This document shows, one piece after another, positions 1 through 9,545 of a stretch of DNA of 41,397 nt (positions are counted from its first letter, which is position 1; every line of letters begins with the position of its first letter). A program made the position numbers and the translations under genes. The notes under the pieces are model-generated. The model made no database searches. It saw nothing but the letters and a program-made list of their open reading frames with translations, and was not told the DNA's origin. Location: positions 1 to 41,397 of the forward strand of contig JAHDFA010000008.1 of the NCBI GenBank assembly GCA_020628495.1. Reading direction: 5' to 3'. The stretch is from Hellea sp. GTDB lineage: Bacteria; Pseudomonadota; Alphaproteobacteria; Caulobacterales; Maricaulaceae.

Positions 1-482
1 TGGATCTCGTTGAAATCTGCACGGCTGAGGACGTGACGCTGGCTTATGTCAAACCGCATGGTGCACTATACAATGATTCCGTTTTCGACGCTCAAAAAGC
101 AGACCTCATCGCCACCGTAATCGCCGATCTCAATTTAGGATTAGCGTTTCTTGGTGGCCCAAATTCGGAAATGGGACGCGCCGCAGCTGATCACGGACTT
201 CGCTTTATTTCGGAGGGCTTTATTGATCGCCGCTATACGGATGATGGGCATCTCCTGTCGCGCAAAATTGACGGCGCCGTAATCAAGGATCAGACGGAAC
301 GTCTAAACCAAGCCCGGTCATTGGCGACAACTGGCCACGTTCAAACGCATTCCGGGAAGACGCTCACATTGCAAACCGGATCGCTTTGTGTTCATGGAGA
401 CAGTGCAGGCGCCGTTGAAACCGCTCGACAAGCCCGCGCAGCAATAGAGGCCGAGGGCCTGAAAATTAAGGCCTTCGCATAA
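1..482 (+). CDS. pxpA: 5-oxoprolinase subunit A (PxpA, LamB/YcsF family), 5' truncated
   Basis: This is the C-terminal part of the LamB/YcsF-family subunit of the ATP-dependent 5-oxoprolinase PxpABC, which opens 5-oxoproline (pyroglutamate) to L-glutamate in the cytoplasm. The frame is already open at base 3 and the family motif VKPHGALYN follows at once, so the true start lies to the left; the internal ATG at 33 is not the start. About 160 of the usual ~250 residues are present. The later stretch with FISEGFIDRRY and the C-terminal HGD are also typical of the family. The TAA stop directly abuts the ATG of pxpB, so the two genes are cotranscribed. The assignment is secure because pxpB and pxpC follow. 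Confidence 0.93.
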   Translation, partial: DLVEICTAEDVTLAYVKPHGALYNDSVFDAQKADLIATVIADLNLGLAFLGGPNSEMGRAAADHGLRFISEGFIDRRYTDDGHLLSRKIDGAVIKDQTERLNQARSLATTGHVQTHSGKTLTLQTGSLCVHGDSAGAVETARQARAAIEAEGLKIKAFA

Positions 483-1142
483 ATGACGTCCAGAGCCGAT
501 CTTCCGAAAATTTCCGTCTATGGCGATCACGCTGTTTTGGTGGATTGGGAAACGGATACGTTTTCCCCTGACATCAATGACACTGTGCACGGGCTCGCAG
601 CGAAGTTATGGGAGAGCGGAAAATATATTGAAGTCGTACCGGGATATGACTCCTTGGTTTGCGTATTCGATCTCGCTTTGCAGTCAAGCAAATCAACAAA
701 ACGCCATATTGAGGATGTGCTGGCGGGACATGACTTCAGTAAAAGTAAAATGGGCAAATTAGTCGAAATTCCGGTGCATTACGGCGGCCTGGATGGACCC
801 GATATGGATAGGATTTGCGCGGCATCCGGGCTTTCAATGGACGCGGTCATTGCTCTTCACAGCCGGGATGAATACCGTGTGTGTATGATGGGCTTTATTC
901 CGGGTTTCTCTTTCCTGTCACCTGCGCCGAAAAAACTACACCACCCCAGACTAGCTACACCGCGTGCAAAAGTTCCCGCAGGAAGTATCGGCATTGCGAA
1001 TTGGCAAACAGGCATTTACGGGCTTGAGAGCCCTGGCGGCTGGCAAATTATCGGGCGGACACCGCTTTCAATTTTTGATGCAAAGCGCGAGTCCCCGTTT
1101 CTTCTTAATGCCGGTGATCGCGTGAGGTTTATTCCGCAATGA
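483..1142 (+). CDS. pxpB: 5-oxoprolinase subunit B (PxpB, KipI family)
   Basis: A 219-residue KipI/allophanate-hydrolase subunit 1 type protein and the second component of the PxpABC 5-oxoprolinase. Family signatures visible are GFIPGFSFL near residue 138 and the stretch around PRLATPRAKVPAGSIGIA followed by GLESPGGWQIIGRTP. These match the PxpB half of the PxpB-PxpC pair, which is thought to form the ATP-using catalytic module with PxpA. The start follows the pxpA stop with no gap, and the end overlaps pxpC by four bases (ATGA). Bacillus KipI is a kinase inhibitor, but the pxpA and pxpC neighbours favour the oxoprolinase role. Confidence 0.93.
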   Translation: MTSRADLPKISVYGDHAVLVDWETDTFSPDINDTVHGLAAKLWESGKYIEVVPGYDSLVCVFDLALQSSKSTKRHIEDVLAGHDFSKSKMGKLVEIPVHYGGLDGPDMDRICAASGLSMDAVIALHSRDEYRVCMMGFIPGFSFLSPAPKKLHHPRLATPRAKVPAGSIGIANWQTGIYGLESPGGWQIIGRTPLSIFDAKRESPFLLNAGDRVRFIPQ

Positions 1143-2074
1143 CTATAAGCGTACTTCATTCCGGCACACAGACCCTCATTATGGATGCTGGCCGTCCGGG
1201 CCATCGCCATCAAGGCATTCCTGGCGGCGGCGCGGCGGATAAATTATCATTTGCTATCGCAAATCATCTCGTTGGAAACCGGTGGGATACACCGGCATTG
1301 GAATGCGCGCTGGGCGGTCTGCATATTCGGTTCAATAAGGATTATACAATCGCCCTCTCCGGTGCACAGATGTGGTCCCAAAATCAAGGCATGAACCTGC
1401 CTTTAAACAAGGCTGTTCAAGTCGAAGCTGGTGACATTCTGACCATGAGTTTCACCCGTGCAGGCTGCCGTGCCTACCTGGCCATTGCAGGCGGCGTGAA
1501 GGCAGAGCCTTTTCTGGGATCGGTGTCGACTTATCTGCCGGCAAAAATCGGCGGCTTAAACGGCGAAGCCCTGAAAACAGGCGATGAAGTTGAAATCGGT
1601 GAGCCTCAAGGTGAACCGCAAAATCTGCCCAAGGGTCATATTCCGCTGTTGTCCAATCATATTGTTCTACGCGCGGAACAAGGGCCTGAATGGGACGCCC
1701 TGTCCGATGCGTCCAAACGCTATCTATTTACCACGCCATTCTATGCCACGACGGCAACGGACAGAATGGGATCCCGTTTGAAAGGCGACTTGGTCACTCT
1801 GGATACAGCCTTGAAGATGACGAGTAGTCCGCTCCTACCGGGCAGTTTACAAATTCCACCAGACGGGCAGCCTATTCTCGCCTTGGCCGATGGACATTGC
1901 ACAGGCGGTTACGCACGCGCCTTGCAAGTCATTCAGGCTGACCTTTGGCTCTTAGGGCAGATCGCCCCCGGTGCAGCCGTCAGCTTCCGTCGCAGTTTTG
2001 CGCAAGAAGCAGAAATTGTTCTGCGAGGCAAAAATAGCTATTACGCAGATCTTATTCCCGGATTTTCTTTCTAG
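1139..2074 (+). CDS. pxpC: 5-oxoprolinase subunit C (PxpC, KipA/biotin-dependent carboxylase-like)
   Basis: A 311-residue protein of the KipA / allophanate hydrolase subunit 2 family, the third subunit of 5-oxoprolinase. The N-terminus shows the family hallmark DAGRPGHRHQGIPGGGAAD, and NHLVGN follows. A further conserved part, RMGSRLKG, lies near residue 210. Length is normal for the family. Its ATG overlaps the pxpB stop (ATGA at 1139-1142). Its TAG stop is followed without a single spacer base by the ATG of pabBC, so translation is probably coupled. The 5-oxoprolinase role is inferred from the complete A-B-C order. Confidence 0.92.
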   Translation: MTISVLHSGTQTLIMDAGRPGHRHQGIPGGGAADKLSFAIANHLVGNRWDTPALECALGGLHIRFNKDYTIALSGAQMWSQNQGMNLPLNKAVQVEAGDILTMSFTRAGCRAYLAIAGGVKAEPFLGSVSTYLPAKIGGLNGEALKTGDEVEIGEPQGEPQNLPKGHIPLLSNHIVLRAEQGPEWDALSDASKRYLFTTPFYATTATDRMGSRLKGDLVTLDTALKMTSSPLLPGSLQIPPDGQPILALADGHCTGGYARALQVIQADLWLLGQIAPGAAVSFRRSFAQEAEIVLRGKNSYYADLIPGFSF

Positions 2075-3781
2075 ATGAAATTTGTCCTTCTGGACGACCA
2101 GGGCACCGGAGAACAATTTGTTTTCCGTAATCCCACAAGCCTGATTACGGCGGAAAGTCGTGATGATCTGCCTTGTACTTTCGCGAAAATTGAAGCGGCG
2201 CAGGCGGATGGAAAATGGCTCGCGGGATGGATTTCTTATGAGTTGGGGCATGCACTGGAAAAACGTTTCGATACCCCCGATACACCGCTCCTGCAACTCG
2301 GTGTGTTTGAAGCACCGTCAGACACGCCGCCTGTCGATTGGCTCTACACTCGAAATATTCCTGAATTGAATTTTCAACCGAAATGGACCGAGGCGGAATA
2401 TCTTTCGCGGTTTAATCGGGTCCAGGACTATTTGAAATCGGGGGACTGTTATCAAGTCAACTTGACCTTCCCGATGTTTGCGAGAAGCGCGGCCACTGCA
2501 ACAGAAATTTATGCCGCTTTCCGCCGTCGTCAGCCCGGAAGATATGGCGCGATTGTAAGTCTTGGAAACACTGAAATCGTCAGTTTTTCACCGGAATTAT
2601 TCTTTGAACGCAAAGGCAGGCATATGCGGATGCGTCCGATGAAAGGAACGCGCCCCCGATCACATGACCCCATCGCGGATGCGGCCTTGCTGGCTGACAT
2701 GCAGGCTGAACCGAAAAGCCGGGCCGAAAATTTGATGATAGTGGACCTTCTCCGCAATGATCTTTCGCGGCTTTGCGTGCCAGGGAGTGTCGACGTGCCG
2801 GAATTATTCGCGTTGGAAACATATCCGACCCTGCATCAAATGACATCACAAGTGACGGGGAAACTCAAAGCGGAGACTCGCTGGTCTGATATTTTGCACA
2901 GCCTGTTCCCTTGCGGATCAGTCACAGGGGCGCCTAAAATCCGGGCGATGGAAATTATCAAAGAGTTGGAAAGCGGGCCACGCAATGCCTATTGCGGATC
3001 TGTCGGTTATATCGCGCCAAGTGGCGACGCCAGTTTTTCCGTCGCTATCAGAACCGTGCAAATGCGAGACGGCGAGTTGAGATATGATGTCGGCTCCGGT
3101 GTCGTGCTGGATAGTGACGGGCCGGACGAATATCGTGAATGTTTGCTGAAATCCCGCATTTTTGATGTATCCTCTGACGGCGTGATTGAGACCTTTCGGC
3201 GTTTGCCCAGTGGCGAAATTCCGCGCGCGGCCTTGCATAAAGACCGATTTGCATCCGCAACAACCCCGGCCTTCGCTGACCATCTCTTTAAATCTGCAGA
3301 CTGTCCGGTCGATAAGGACCTGCGCGTAAGCGTCATTGCGAGGGACGGTAAGATATCGTCCCAAATTATGGACTATCAGGCGATGGACATACCGATTCGG
3401 CTTGCCTTATCGCGTTACCCGCTAACGCCAAATGTGCAAAACACGCAAATTAAGACAACTGCGCGAGACTTTTACGAGGGCGAGCGCACCCGCCTCGCAG
3501 CTTTAAAAGGCGTAGCCGAAGTTATTTTCGTAAATGAGGAGGGTTTAGTTTGCGAGGGATCTTATACATCAATCTTCATTGAAGTGGGCGGCAAGCTGCT
3601 CACACCAGGGCTATCCTGCGGATTACTGCCCGGAGTTTTACGTCAGGCCTTGATTGAAAGTGGCCAGGCGGTTGAGGCGCGGTTGACGATGGCAGACATT
3701 AAAACTGCGGATGCCATTTTTGTCGGCAACAGCCTCCGGGGTTTAATGCCCGCCGATTTCATAGACTTTTTGCCACATTAG
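2075..3781 (+). CDS. pabB: Aminodeoxychorismate synthase component I fused to aminodeoxychorismate lyase (PabB-PabC)
   Basis: A 568-residue bifunctional fusion for 4-aminobenzoate, the folate precursor. Residues ~100-365 are a chorismate-binding domain with SPELFFE (172-178), PMKGT (188-192), the acidic metal-site region and GSVTGAPK (281-288). Lys190 in PMKGT is the lysine that separates aminodeoxychorismate synthases from anthranilate synthases, which have alanine there. Residues ~370-568 are a fold-type IV PLP domain. KTTARDFYEGER begins with Lys460, the likely PLP lysine, and EGSYTSIFI and GLLPGVLR fit the lyase. PabA, the glutaminase partner, is not in the window. The position directly after pxpC, with zero spacing, is unusual but may simply be an operon junction. 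Confidence 0.93.
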   Translation: MKFVLLDDQGTGEQFVFRNPTSLITAESRDDLPCTFAKIEAAQADGKWLAGWISYELGHALEKRFDTPDTPLLQLGVFEAPSDTPPVDWLYTRNIPELNFQPKWTEAEYLSRFNRVQDYLKSGDCYQVNLTFPMFARSAATATEIYAAFRRRQPGRYGAIVSLGNTEIVSFSPELFFERKGRHMRMRPMKGTRPRSHDPIADAALLADMQAEPKSRAENLMIVDLLRNDLSRLCVPGSVDVPELFALETYPTLHQMTSQVTGKLKAETRWSDILHSLFPCGSVTGAPKIRAMEIIKELESGPRNAYCGSVGYIAPSGDASFSVAIRTVQMRDGELRYDVGSGVVLDSDGPDEYRECLLKSRIFDVSSDGVIETFRRLPSGEIPRAALHKDRFASATTPAFADHLFKSADCPVDKDLRVSVIARDGKISSQIMDYQAMDIPIRLALSRYPLTPNVQNTQIKTTARDFYEGERTRLAALKGVAEVIFVNEEGLVCEGSYTSIFIEVGGKLLTPGLSCGLLPGVLRQALIESGQAVEARLTMADIKTADAIFVGNSLRGLMPADFIDFLPH

Positions 3782-3849
3782 ACACACGCCATTGACGCCC
3801 TTTATATGCCCGCTAAAGTGGCGTTTCTTAATGCGGGATATTTCTTAAC

Positions 3850-4818
3850 GTGCCACTCATTCTCCATGCTTTTCATATTTCGGCTGATGGTAAGGCGACG
3901 AAAATTTCTGAAGATAAATTAGGGCTGCCAGGGCCTGAGGGCGATGGGTATGATTGGTATCATCTACGCAGACATGATCCGACCATTCAGGCAGTTTTCG
4001 ACGCTGATATATATTTGGATAAAATCGCCGAACGGACATTATTGGCAGAAGATTCTCGTCCCCGTACAATTCTGAGGGATAAGGATGTACTCCTCAATTT
4101 ACGAGGCGTAAATCTCAATCCGGGCGCCAAACCCGAGGATATGATTGGCATACGCTTTTTCGTCCAACCCACGCGCATCGTAAGTGTTGAAAAACGCCCG
4201 CTTAAGGCCACGCGCGATATCGCCAAACGCCTGCTGACCCAGCCAGCTCCACCCACCCCCGGAGGGTTTATCTCCAACTTCGCTCAAGCCATGATAGATC
4301 GCATGGCACCGACAATCACGGATTTGAATGAACAAGTCGATGAGTTGGAAGAACGCATTGAAACCGGAGATACTGAAGCAGCTCGCCCAATGGTCACTGA
4401 TCTGAGGCGGCAATCAATTTTGTTGCGGCGCTTCCTTGCGCCGCAACGCGATGCTTTGAATTCACTCTCGCAACAAAAATTGCCATGGATAACGACTGAC
4501 GACCAATTACGCCTACGGGATGCTGCGGATCAGGCAACGCGTGTGACCGAAGAATTGGACGCTGTACGCGAGCGCTGTGCAATAGTGAAAGATCAACTGA
4601 CCGATCTGCGCGCAGAGCAAATGAATAATAATATGATGATATTGGCCGTCGTCTCGGCGGTTTTCCTGCCATTGGGGTTAATCTCAGGAATGATGGGTAT
4701 TAATGTTGGTGGCATGCCTTGGACAGAAAGCGCGATGGGTTTTTGGTATGTCACGGCCATTATTTTGGGCATAGGCATTATTCAAATGATTATATTCAAA
4801 CTCATGAAATGGATCTGA
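3850..4818 (+). CDS. zntB: CorA-family divalent cation transporter, ZntB-like
   Basis: A 322-residue CorA-superfamily inner-membrane transporter. A long soluble N-terminal domain is followed by a helix-rich stalk (about 155-255) and two C-terminal membrane segments (about 262-280 and 298-318). The selectivity loop reads GMMGINVGGMP, so the signature tripeptide is GIN (283-285) rather than the GMN of CorA. GIN is typical of ZntB proteins, which move zinc. The cytoplasmic C-terminus is short, as in the family. The start is GTG at 3850 and no strong ribosome site is visible, so the start is the least certain part. The next gene begins 7 bases after the stop, which suggests it leads the downstream operon. 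Confidence 0.85.
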   Translation: MPLILHAFHISADGKATKISEDKLGLPGPEGDGYDWYHLRRHDPTIQAVFDADIYLDKIAERTLLAEDSRPRTILRDKDVLLNLRGVNLNPGAKPEDMIGIRFFVQPTRIVSVEKRPLKATRDIAKRLLTQPAPPTPGGFISNFAQAMIDRMAPTITDLNEQVDELEERIETGDTEAARPMVTDLRRQSILLRRFLAPQRDALNSLSQQKLPWITTDDQLRLRDAADQATRVTEELDAVRERCAIVKDQLTDLRAEQMNNNMMILAVVSAVFLPLGLISGMMGINVGGMPWTESAMGFWYVTAIILGIGIIQMIIFKLMKWI

Positions 4819-4825
4819 CCCGGCT

Positions 4826-5584
4826 GTGATCCGCTTCATCTTATCTATATTGCTAGTGGCATTTGCGGGGCTTTGGCTTTCGCAACAAAGTGCTGCCGCG
4901 CAAAACGCTGATTTAGAAATACCGACGGCCTCAGAACAAAGTATCGTTCACAGCGAAGCTGATATTGAGCGCGCCTATCGCGCGATCAAGCGCAATGAAG
5001 ATTATCAAATGGAACTCGCAGAGCCCATTCCGCGCAAGCCCGCTTCCGCTTTCGAAAAATGGTTGGGGAAAGTTTTCAGTGCAATTGGTAAAATCCTACT
5101 TCCATTATTCGAAATCCTTTTTTGGCTTTGTGCGGGTGGACTGATTCTAGGGGCACTCTACCTCGTGGGCCGCGCAATTTATGAGACGCGCTTTGCCAAA
5201 CCTGCTAAAAAATCGGACGACACGCCCGATATTCCATTATATCAACCTGCCCAAGCCCAAGCCCGTATCTTGCTGGATGAAGTCGATAAATTGGCGGCGG
5301 AAGGACGATATGGGGAGGCCGTGCACACATTACTGTTTCGCTCCATTCAGGACATTGACCGCAACCGCCCCAATGTTGTGCGGCGAAGTCTTACCGCGCG
5401 GGAAATTGGGAGCTTGTCAGTCTTGACGACTGAAGCGCGCATCGCATTTTCGACAATTGCGGGCGTCTCGGAACTTGCACATTTTGGCGGTGTTGCTGTC
5501 AATAAAGCAGGCTTTGAAACGGCGCGGGCAGCCTATGCTGATTTGACCGGTCAAACGGCCGCGCCGCGAAAGTCTCGCCGATGA
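4826..5584 (+). CDS. DUF4129 domain membrane protein
   Basis: A 252-residue protein. It has a likely signal peptide (residues 1-25, ending near SAAAQ), a periplasmic segment rich in charged residues (about 26-88), one membrane span (about 90-118) and a cytoplasmic C-terminal region. Residues ~145-245 match the DUF4129 pattern, with a helical ARILLDEVDKLAAEGRYGEA and the later SLTAREI. DUF4129 proteins often sit in clusters with MoxR ATPases and DUF58 proteins, as here. The start is GTG at 4826. The stop overlaps the next start (ATGA at 5581). The molecular function is not known; a role in an envelope-associated MoxR system is inferred from context only. Confidence 0.8.
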   Translation: MIRFILSILLVAFAGLWLSQQSAAAQNADLEIPTASEQSIVHSEADIERAYRAIKRNEDYQMELAEPIPRKPASAFEKWLGKVFSAIGKILLPLFEILFWLCAGGLILGALYLVGRAIYETRFAKPAKKSDDTPDIPLYQPAQAQARILLDEVDKLAAEGRYGEAVHTLLFRSIQDIDRNRPNVVRRSLTAREIGSLSVLTTEARIAFSTIAGVSELAHFGGVAVNKAGFETARAAYADLTGQTAAPRKSRR

Positions 5585-7116
5585 GCCGCACCAATACTGC
5601 ACGTGAACGTCACTTGGCAGCCAGCCTGACCGGGCGAGGCAACAGCTCGCGTCGGCCCGGACTTAGTAACGTTCTGTTCCGCCCCATCACGCTCATCAGC
5701 CTGATCCTCATCGGCTTTTTCGCATTCGGCGCCCTGATCGTTTTGGGCGGTTTTGCAAAGGATCTTCGCAAAGCGCCGCCGGGCCAAGCGACTCCGCGCT
5801 CCGTTTCCGCTGTGGGATATCAAGCGCTCACGGATTATCTTGAGAAATTGAATTATGATGTGCGCGAAACGCGGGGCAAACGAGATTATTACGACCGTGA
5901 AGAAAGACTGGTGATATACACCCCGTCCCGTCCGACTTGGCGCCTCTCAAAAACCTTGGAAAATGAAGGTGACGCCGTCAATTTCATTATATTACCGAAA
6001 TGGTCCGTGGGGCAAATGATTGCACAGCCCGGAGAAGATGCCCGGAAAGGATGGGCTCGTAAAACTCGGGGCACAGGTCTGTATTATCCAAGCGCATATG
6101 AGAACATGATGGACGGGCTGCCCGTTCTGCGACGTCTTGCTAAGCCGTCCCCTGACGCCGAACTGATTTTCAACACCTCAAGCGCACGAAATAGCTTCGG
6201 CACCTATCAGCCAGATTTCATCGACCTCCAATATTTTGATTTAGAAAGCAGATGGCCTGCCTATCTTGAGGAATTAAGAGAGGCTGAACGAAAAAAGGCC
6301 GAAGAACGCCGCCGGCAAGACGCCGAAGCGAGAGGCGAGACATATGAGCCGAGAAAGAAAAAAGAGAAAAAGAAAAAAGAATCTGACGAAACGAAACCGA
6401 AAGAAGAAAACGTCACACCCGAACCTCTTCCCAAGCATAAAGTGATGTTGAAGATAGATGGCAAAGCCGTCTTAATTCAATTGGAAGACACTCAGACATA
6501 TATCCTTTCAGAGCCTGACCTGATTAACACCATGGCTTTTAAAACACAAAGCGGTGCGGCGTTTACACATGCAATTATTGACGAAATTATTTTTGATGCC
6601 AACGCCATATCCATGTCTGCGGATTTTGATGTCAGCTTGCACGGAATCGAAACCAATCGGAACATTATTAAGCTGATGGTGACGCCGCCCTTCCTCGCCG
6701 CAACGCTTTGCCTTTTAGCGGCGGGCGGCCTGATTGCTTGGCAAGGATTTAACCGCTTTGGCGACCCGGCGCGGCAGCGCCCTGACTATGCTCATGGTCC
6801 TGTCAGCCTTGCCCAAACAGCGGCTGATTTTATGGGCATTGCTGATAGGGCACATAAAACCGGCGAGGATTATGCCGATTTGATAAGGCGGCAAGTCGTG
6901 AAAGAACTGGGATATAAAGACCGCACGACAAAGTTTACCGATACTCTCTTAGATACGCGCGAAAAACGCCTGAAAATCCAACCGGAATTTGCCGACCTCA
7001 AACGCGCCATTGCCGGTGCAGACCCACAAAGTTACGGACAATATGCCCGCGCCTTAACATTATGGCGCGATGCCATGACCCGCCCTGATTACCCGCAAGG
7101 CCCACAAAATTCATGA
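5581..7116 (+). CDS. DUF4350 domain-containing membrane protein
   Basis: A 511-residue protein with a membrane segment near residues 34-58 and a second at about 368-388. Between them is a large extracytoplasmic part. The region after the first span (about residues 70-200) fits the DUF4350 fold, which resembles a GATase-like domain. A striking Lys/Glu-rich insert (about 230-280, with runs such as KKKEKKKKE) is probably disordered. The cytoplasmic C-terminal tail (about 390-511) is helical. It overlaps the DUF4129 gene by four bases and ends just before moxR. DUF4350 proteins are recurrent partners of MoxR/DUF58/DUF4129 clusters; their function is unknown. Confidence 0.78.
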   Translation: MSRTNTARERHLAASLTGRGNSSRRPGLSNVLFRPITLISLILIGFFAFGALIVLGGFAKDLRKAPPGQATPRSVSAVGYQALTDYLEKLNYDVRETRGKRDYYDREERLVIYTPSRPTWRLSKTLENEGDAVNFIILPKWSVGQMIAQPGEDARKGWARKTRGTGLYYPSAYENMMDGLPVLRRLAKPSPDAELIFNTSSARNSFGTYQPDFIDLQYFDLESRWPAYLEELREAERKKAEERRRQDAEARGETYEPRKKKEKKKKESDETKPKEENVTPEPLPKHKVMLKIDGKAVLIQLEDTQTYILSEPDLINTMAFKTQSGAAFTHAIIDEIIFDANAISMSADFDVSLHGIETNRNIIKLMVTPPFLAATLCLLAAGGLIAWQGFNRFGDPARQRPDYAHGPVSLAQTAADFMGIADRAHKTGEDYADLIRRQVVKELGYKDRTTKFTDTLLDTREKRLKIQPEFADLKRAIAGADPQSYGQYARALTLWRDAMTRPDYPQGPQNS

Positions 7117-7129
7117 AGGACTCATGCCA

Positions 7130-8122
7130 ATGACCGATACACCCACTGACAGCCGCCCGAACGAAAAAGCACTGGCCGACATTCAAATGCTTGCTGATTC
7201 CATTCGAAAAGAGGTTGGCAAAATCATAATTGGACAGACCGACACAGTCGACCTCATGCTGACGGCGCTTCTTTCGCGCGGCCATATTTTGCTGGAAGGC
7301 GTTCCGGGTACGGCTAAAACATTTTTGGCGCAAGTCTTTGCGCATGTGACTAAACTCGACTTTGGACGCATTCAATTCACGCCGGATCTTCTTCCGGGGG
7401 ATTTGCTCGGCACGAACCTCTTCTCTTTCCAAACCAATGAGTTTACCCTCGTCAAAGGGCCGATTTTTTGCGACATGCTGCTCGCTGATGAAATCAACCG
7501 GACGCCTCCAAAAACGCAATCCGCGCTTTTGGAAGCCATGCAGGAGCGCCAAGTCACCATTGATGGAACGCGATTCCCATTGGGCGAAAATTTCATGGTC
7601 GTCGCAACGCAGAACCCGATTGAACAACAGGGCACTTACCCCTTGCCGGAGGCACAGTTGGACCGGTTCTTGTTCAAACATATTCTGTCTTATCCTGACC
7701 GGGATGAGGAAATCCGAATTATCGAACAACATGGACAACGCAGCGGTACCCCGTCCATGTCCGATCTAGGCCTAAAAACCGTCATGACGAAAGCCGCGCT
7801 GAAAAAAGCGCGCGCGGCCATTTCGGGGATTCATCTGAATGACGAAGTTACGCATTACGTCGTCGACTTGGTACGCGGCACACGAGACAACCCATTATTT
7901 GAGACCGGGGCCAGCCCGCGCGCCGCCGCGATGATTGCCAGCTCGGCCCGCGCTTTTGCAGCGCTGCAAGGCCGCAATTATGTGCTTCCCGATGACGTTA
8001 AATCCATCGCCCTTCCTGCCCTGCGCCACCGGGCCGTCCTCTCTCCAGCAGCTGAAATCGAAGGCCGCACGGCAGATGAAGTCATCACAGCGGTCATTGA
8101 GCAAACACAGGCTCCTCGGTGA
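7130..8122 (+). CDS. MoxR-family AAA+ ATPase
   Basis: A cytoplasmic AAA+ ATPase of the MoxR subfamily, a group thought to act as chaperones that mature metal-containing or envelope complexes. In the numbering that starts at 7124 (332 residues), Walker A is GVPGTAKT (59-66), Walker B is in MLLADEINR (118-126), sensor 1 is ATQNP (161-165) and a sensor-2 motif GASPRA is at 262-267. Two ATGs lie close together, at 7124 and 7130. A GAAGGA site at 7115-7120 is nine bases before 7130 but only three before 7124, so I chose 7130 (330 residues). The DUF58 partner gene follows, as is usual. Confidence 0.93.
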   Translation: MTDTPTDSRPNEKALADIQMLADSIRKEVGKIIIGQTDTVDLMLTALLSRGHILLEGVPGTAKTFLAQVFAHVTKLDFGRIQFTPDLLPGDLLGTNLFSFQTNEFTLVKGPIFCDMLLADEINRTPPKTQSALLEAMQERQVTIDGTRFPLGENFMVVATQNPIEQQGTYPLPEAQLDRFLFKHILSYPDRDEEIRIIEQHGQRSGTPSMSDLGLKTVMTKAALKKARAAISGIHLNDEVTHYVVDLVRGTRDNPLFETGASPRAAAMIASSARAFAALQGRNYVLPDDVKSIALPALRHRAVLSPAAEIEGRTADEVITAVIEQTQAPR

Positions 8123-8189
8123 TATTTTTTCCGAGAGATAAACTCCTCCACCACACAGCGGGGGAAGAGACAATTCTGCTTTTTCGTCT

Positions 8190-9536
8190 ATGAAATTCCG
8201 CACCCAAACATATCCGACGCGAGCTGCCGTTTTTGCGGCCGCCTTAGGCTTGCCGGTCACGCTTTTGCTGGCTCTATTCCTGCCTGACCTCTGGCTTGTC
8301 GGCGCGGCTTGGGTCGCCGGTATTTTGGGACTGATTGCGCTGGACGTGTTCCTTTCGACACCCATCAAAAAGATGGAGCCGCAAATTGAAGCCCCCGGTT
8401 CCGGTTATATCGGACATAATTATGATGTCCGGGTCACAACTGAATTCGGGCCGGGCATACCGCCCCGCGCCCCGGAACAACGATTAAGCGTCAATGACCG
8501 CCTCTCCGTTTCGCCTGCATTGGCGCAAGCAGGTGTCGGCGAAGGTGGCATGCTGTCGCTTTTTAGTTTGCGGACGGATTTGCGCGGTACAGCGGAGTTG
8601 GAGCGAATTTGGACGCGCTGGCAAGGTCCTTTGGGTCTGGTCTGGCGACAACGGATTGATCCGTTACAGCGCGAAATTCCCGTAACATCTGACACGCAAA
8701 TGGTGCGGGATACGGCCGCTGAAATTTTTACCAAAGACGCTAGTATCGGACAAAAATTACAACGACTGCGCGGCGACGGCACCGAATTTGACGGGCTGAC
8801 GGAATGGTTGCCGGGCATGGATAAGCGGTCGATTGATTGGAAACACTCCGCACGCCACGGCACACTTTTGTCACGGGAATTTCGGACGGAGCGAAATCAT
8901 AATATCATCTTTGCCTTTGATAGCGGACATTTAATGGCCGAAGAGGTTGAGAATAGTGAAACAGGCGAAGGGATGACAAAACTGGACCGCGCCTTAAATG
9001 CGGCCCTTTTAATGGCGTTTGTCAGTTTGAAAATCGGCGACAAAGTGGGGATGTATGCATTTGATGAGAAGCCTTATCTCTACGCGCCCGCCATTGGCAA
9101 TACACGTAGCTTCGCGCAAATTCGCCGCGTCTCGGCGCGAGTGGATTATTCTACGGCGGAGACGAATTTCACATTAGGCTTGAGCCAGCTCGCTCAAAAT
9201 CTACAGCGCCGAACACTCATTGTTGTCTTCACAGATTTTGTGGACAGCACCCAAGCCGAGCTCATGGTCGAGAATATGGCCCGCCTTTTAAAACGTCATA
9301 TCGTGATTTTTGTGGCATTCCGAAATACGGCGCTGGACAAACTTATCACTCAAGATGCGACAACCCCTGAGGAGGCAGCGGCCAGCCTCATAGGTGACGG
9401 GCTGATGCGTGAACGCGATATTGTTTTACGGCGGTTGGAACGCATGGGCGTGAATGTCATCGACGCCGATGCGGATACGCTGAACATGAAAGTGCTCAAC
9501 ACTTATATGCTGCTCAAGGCCCGAAATGCCATTTAA
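8190..9536 (+). CDS. DUF58 domain-containing protein
   Basis: A 448-residue membrane-anchored protein. Two hydrophobic segments lie near the N-terminus (about 10-30 and 33-52). The DUF58 core follows, with the family pattern GTEFDGLTEWLPGMDKRSID and then the WKHSARHGTLLSREF region near residues 200-235. The C-terminal half resembles a von Willebrand A fold; the strand and following residues FAFDSGHLM sit where a MIDAS motif would be, but the canonical DxSxS is not intact. DUF58 proteins pair with MoxR ATPases and are assumed to be their client or adaptor. The start ATG lies 67 bases after moxR. Confidence 0.9.
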   Translation: MKFRTQTYPTRAAVFAAALGLPVTLLLALFLPDLWLVGAAWVAGILGLIALDVFLSTPIKKMEPQIEAPGSGYIGHNYDVRVTTEFGPGIPPRAPEQRLSVNDRLSVSPALAQAGVGEGGMLSLFSLRTDLRGTAELERIWTRWQGPLGLVWRQRIDPLQREIPVTSDTQMVRDTAAEIFTKDASIGQKLQRLRGDGTEFDGLTEWLPGMDKRSIDWKHSARHGTLLSREFRTERNHNIIFAFDSGHLMAEEVENSETGEGMTKLDRALNAALLMAFVSLKIGDKVGMYAFDEKPYLYAPAIGNTRSFAQIRRVSARVDYSTAETNFTLGLSQLAQNLQRRTLIVVFTDFVDSTQAELMVENMARLLKRHIVIFVAFRNTALDKLITQDATTPEEAAASLIGDGLMRERDIVLRRLERMGVNVIDADADTLNMKVLNTYMLLKARNAI

Positions 9537-9545
9537 GGACCAGAC

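Noticed and set aside
6998-7738. A 246-codon open frame antisense to moxR and the DUF4350 end
   Set aside because: The opposite strand carries Walker A and B motifs and sensor residues; the antisense product shows nothing.
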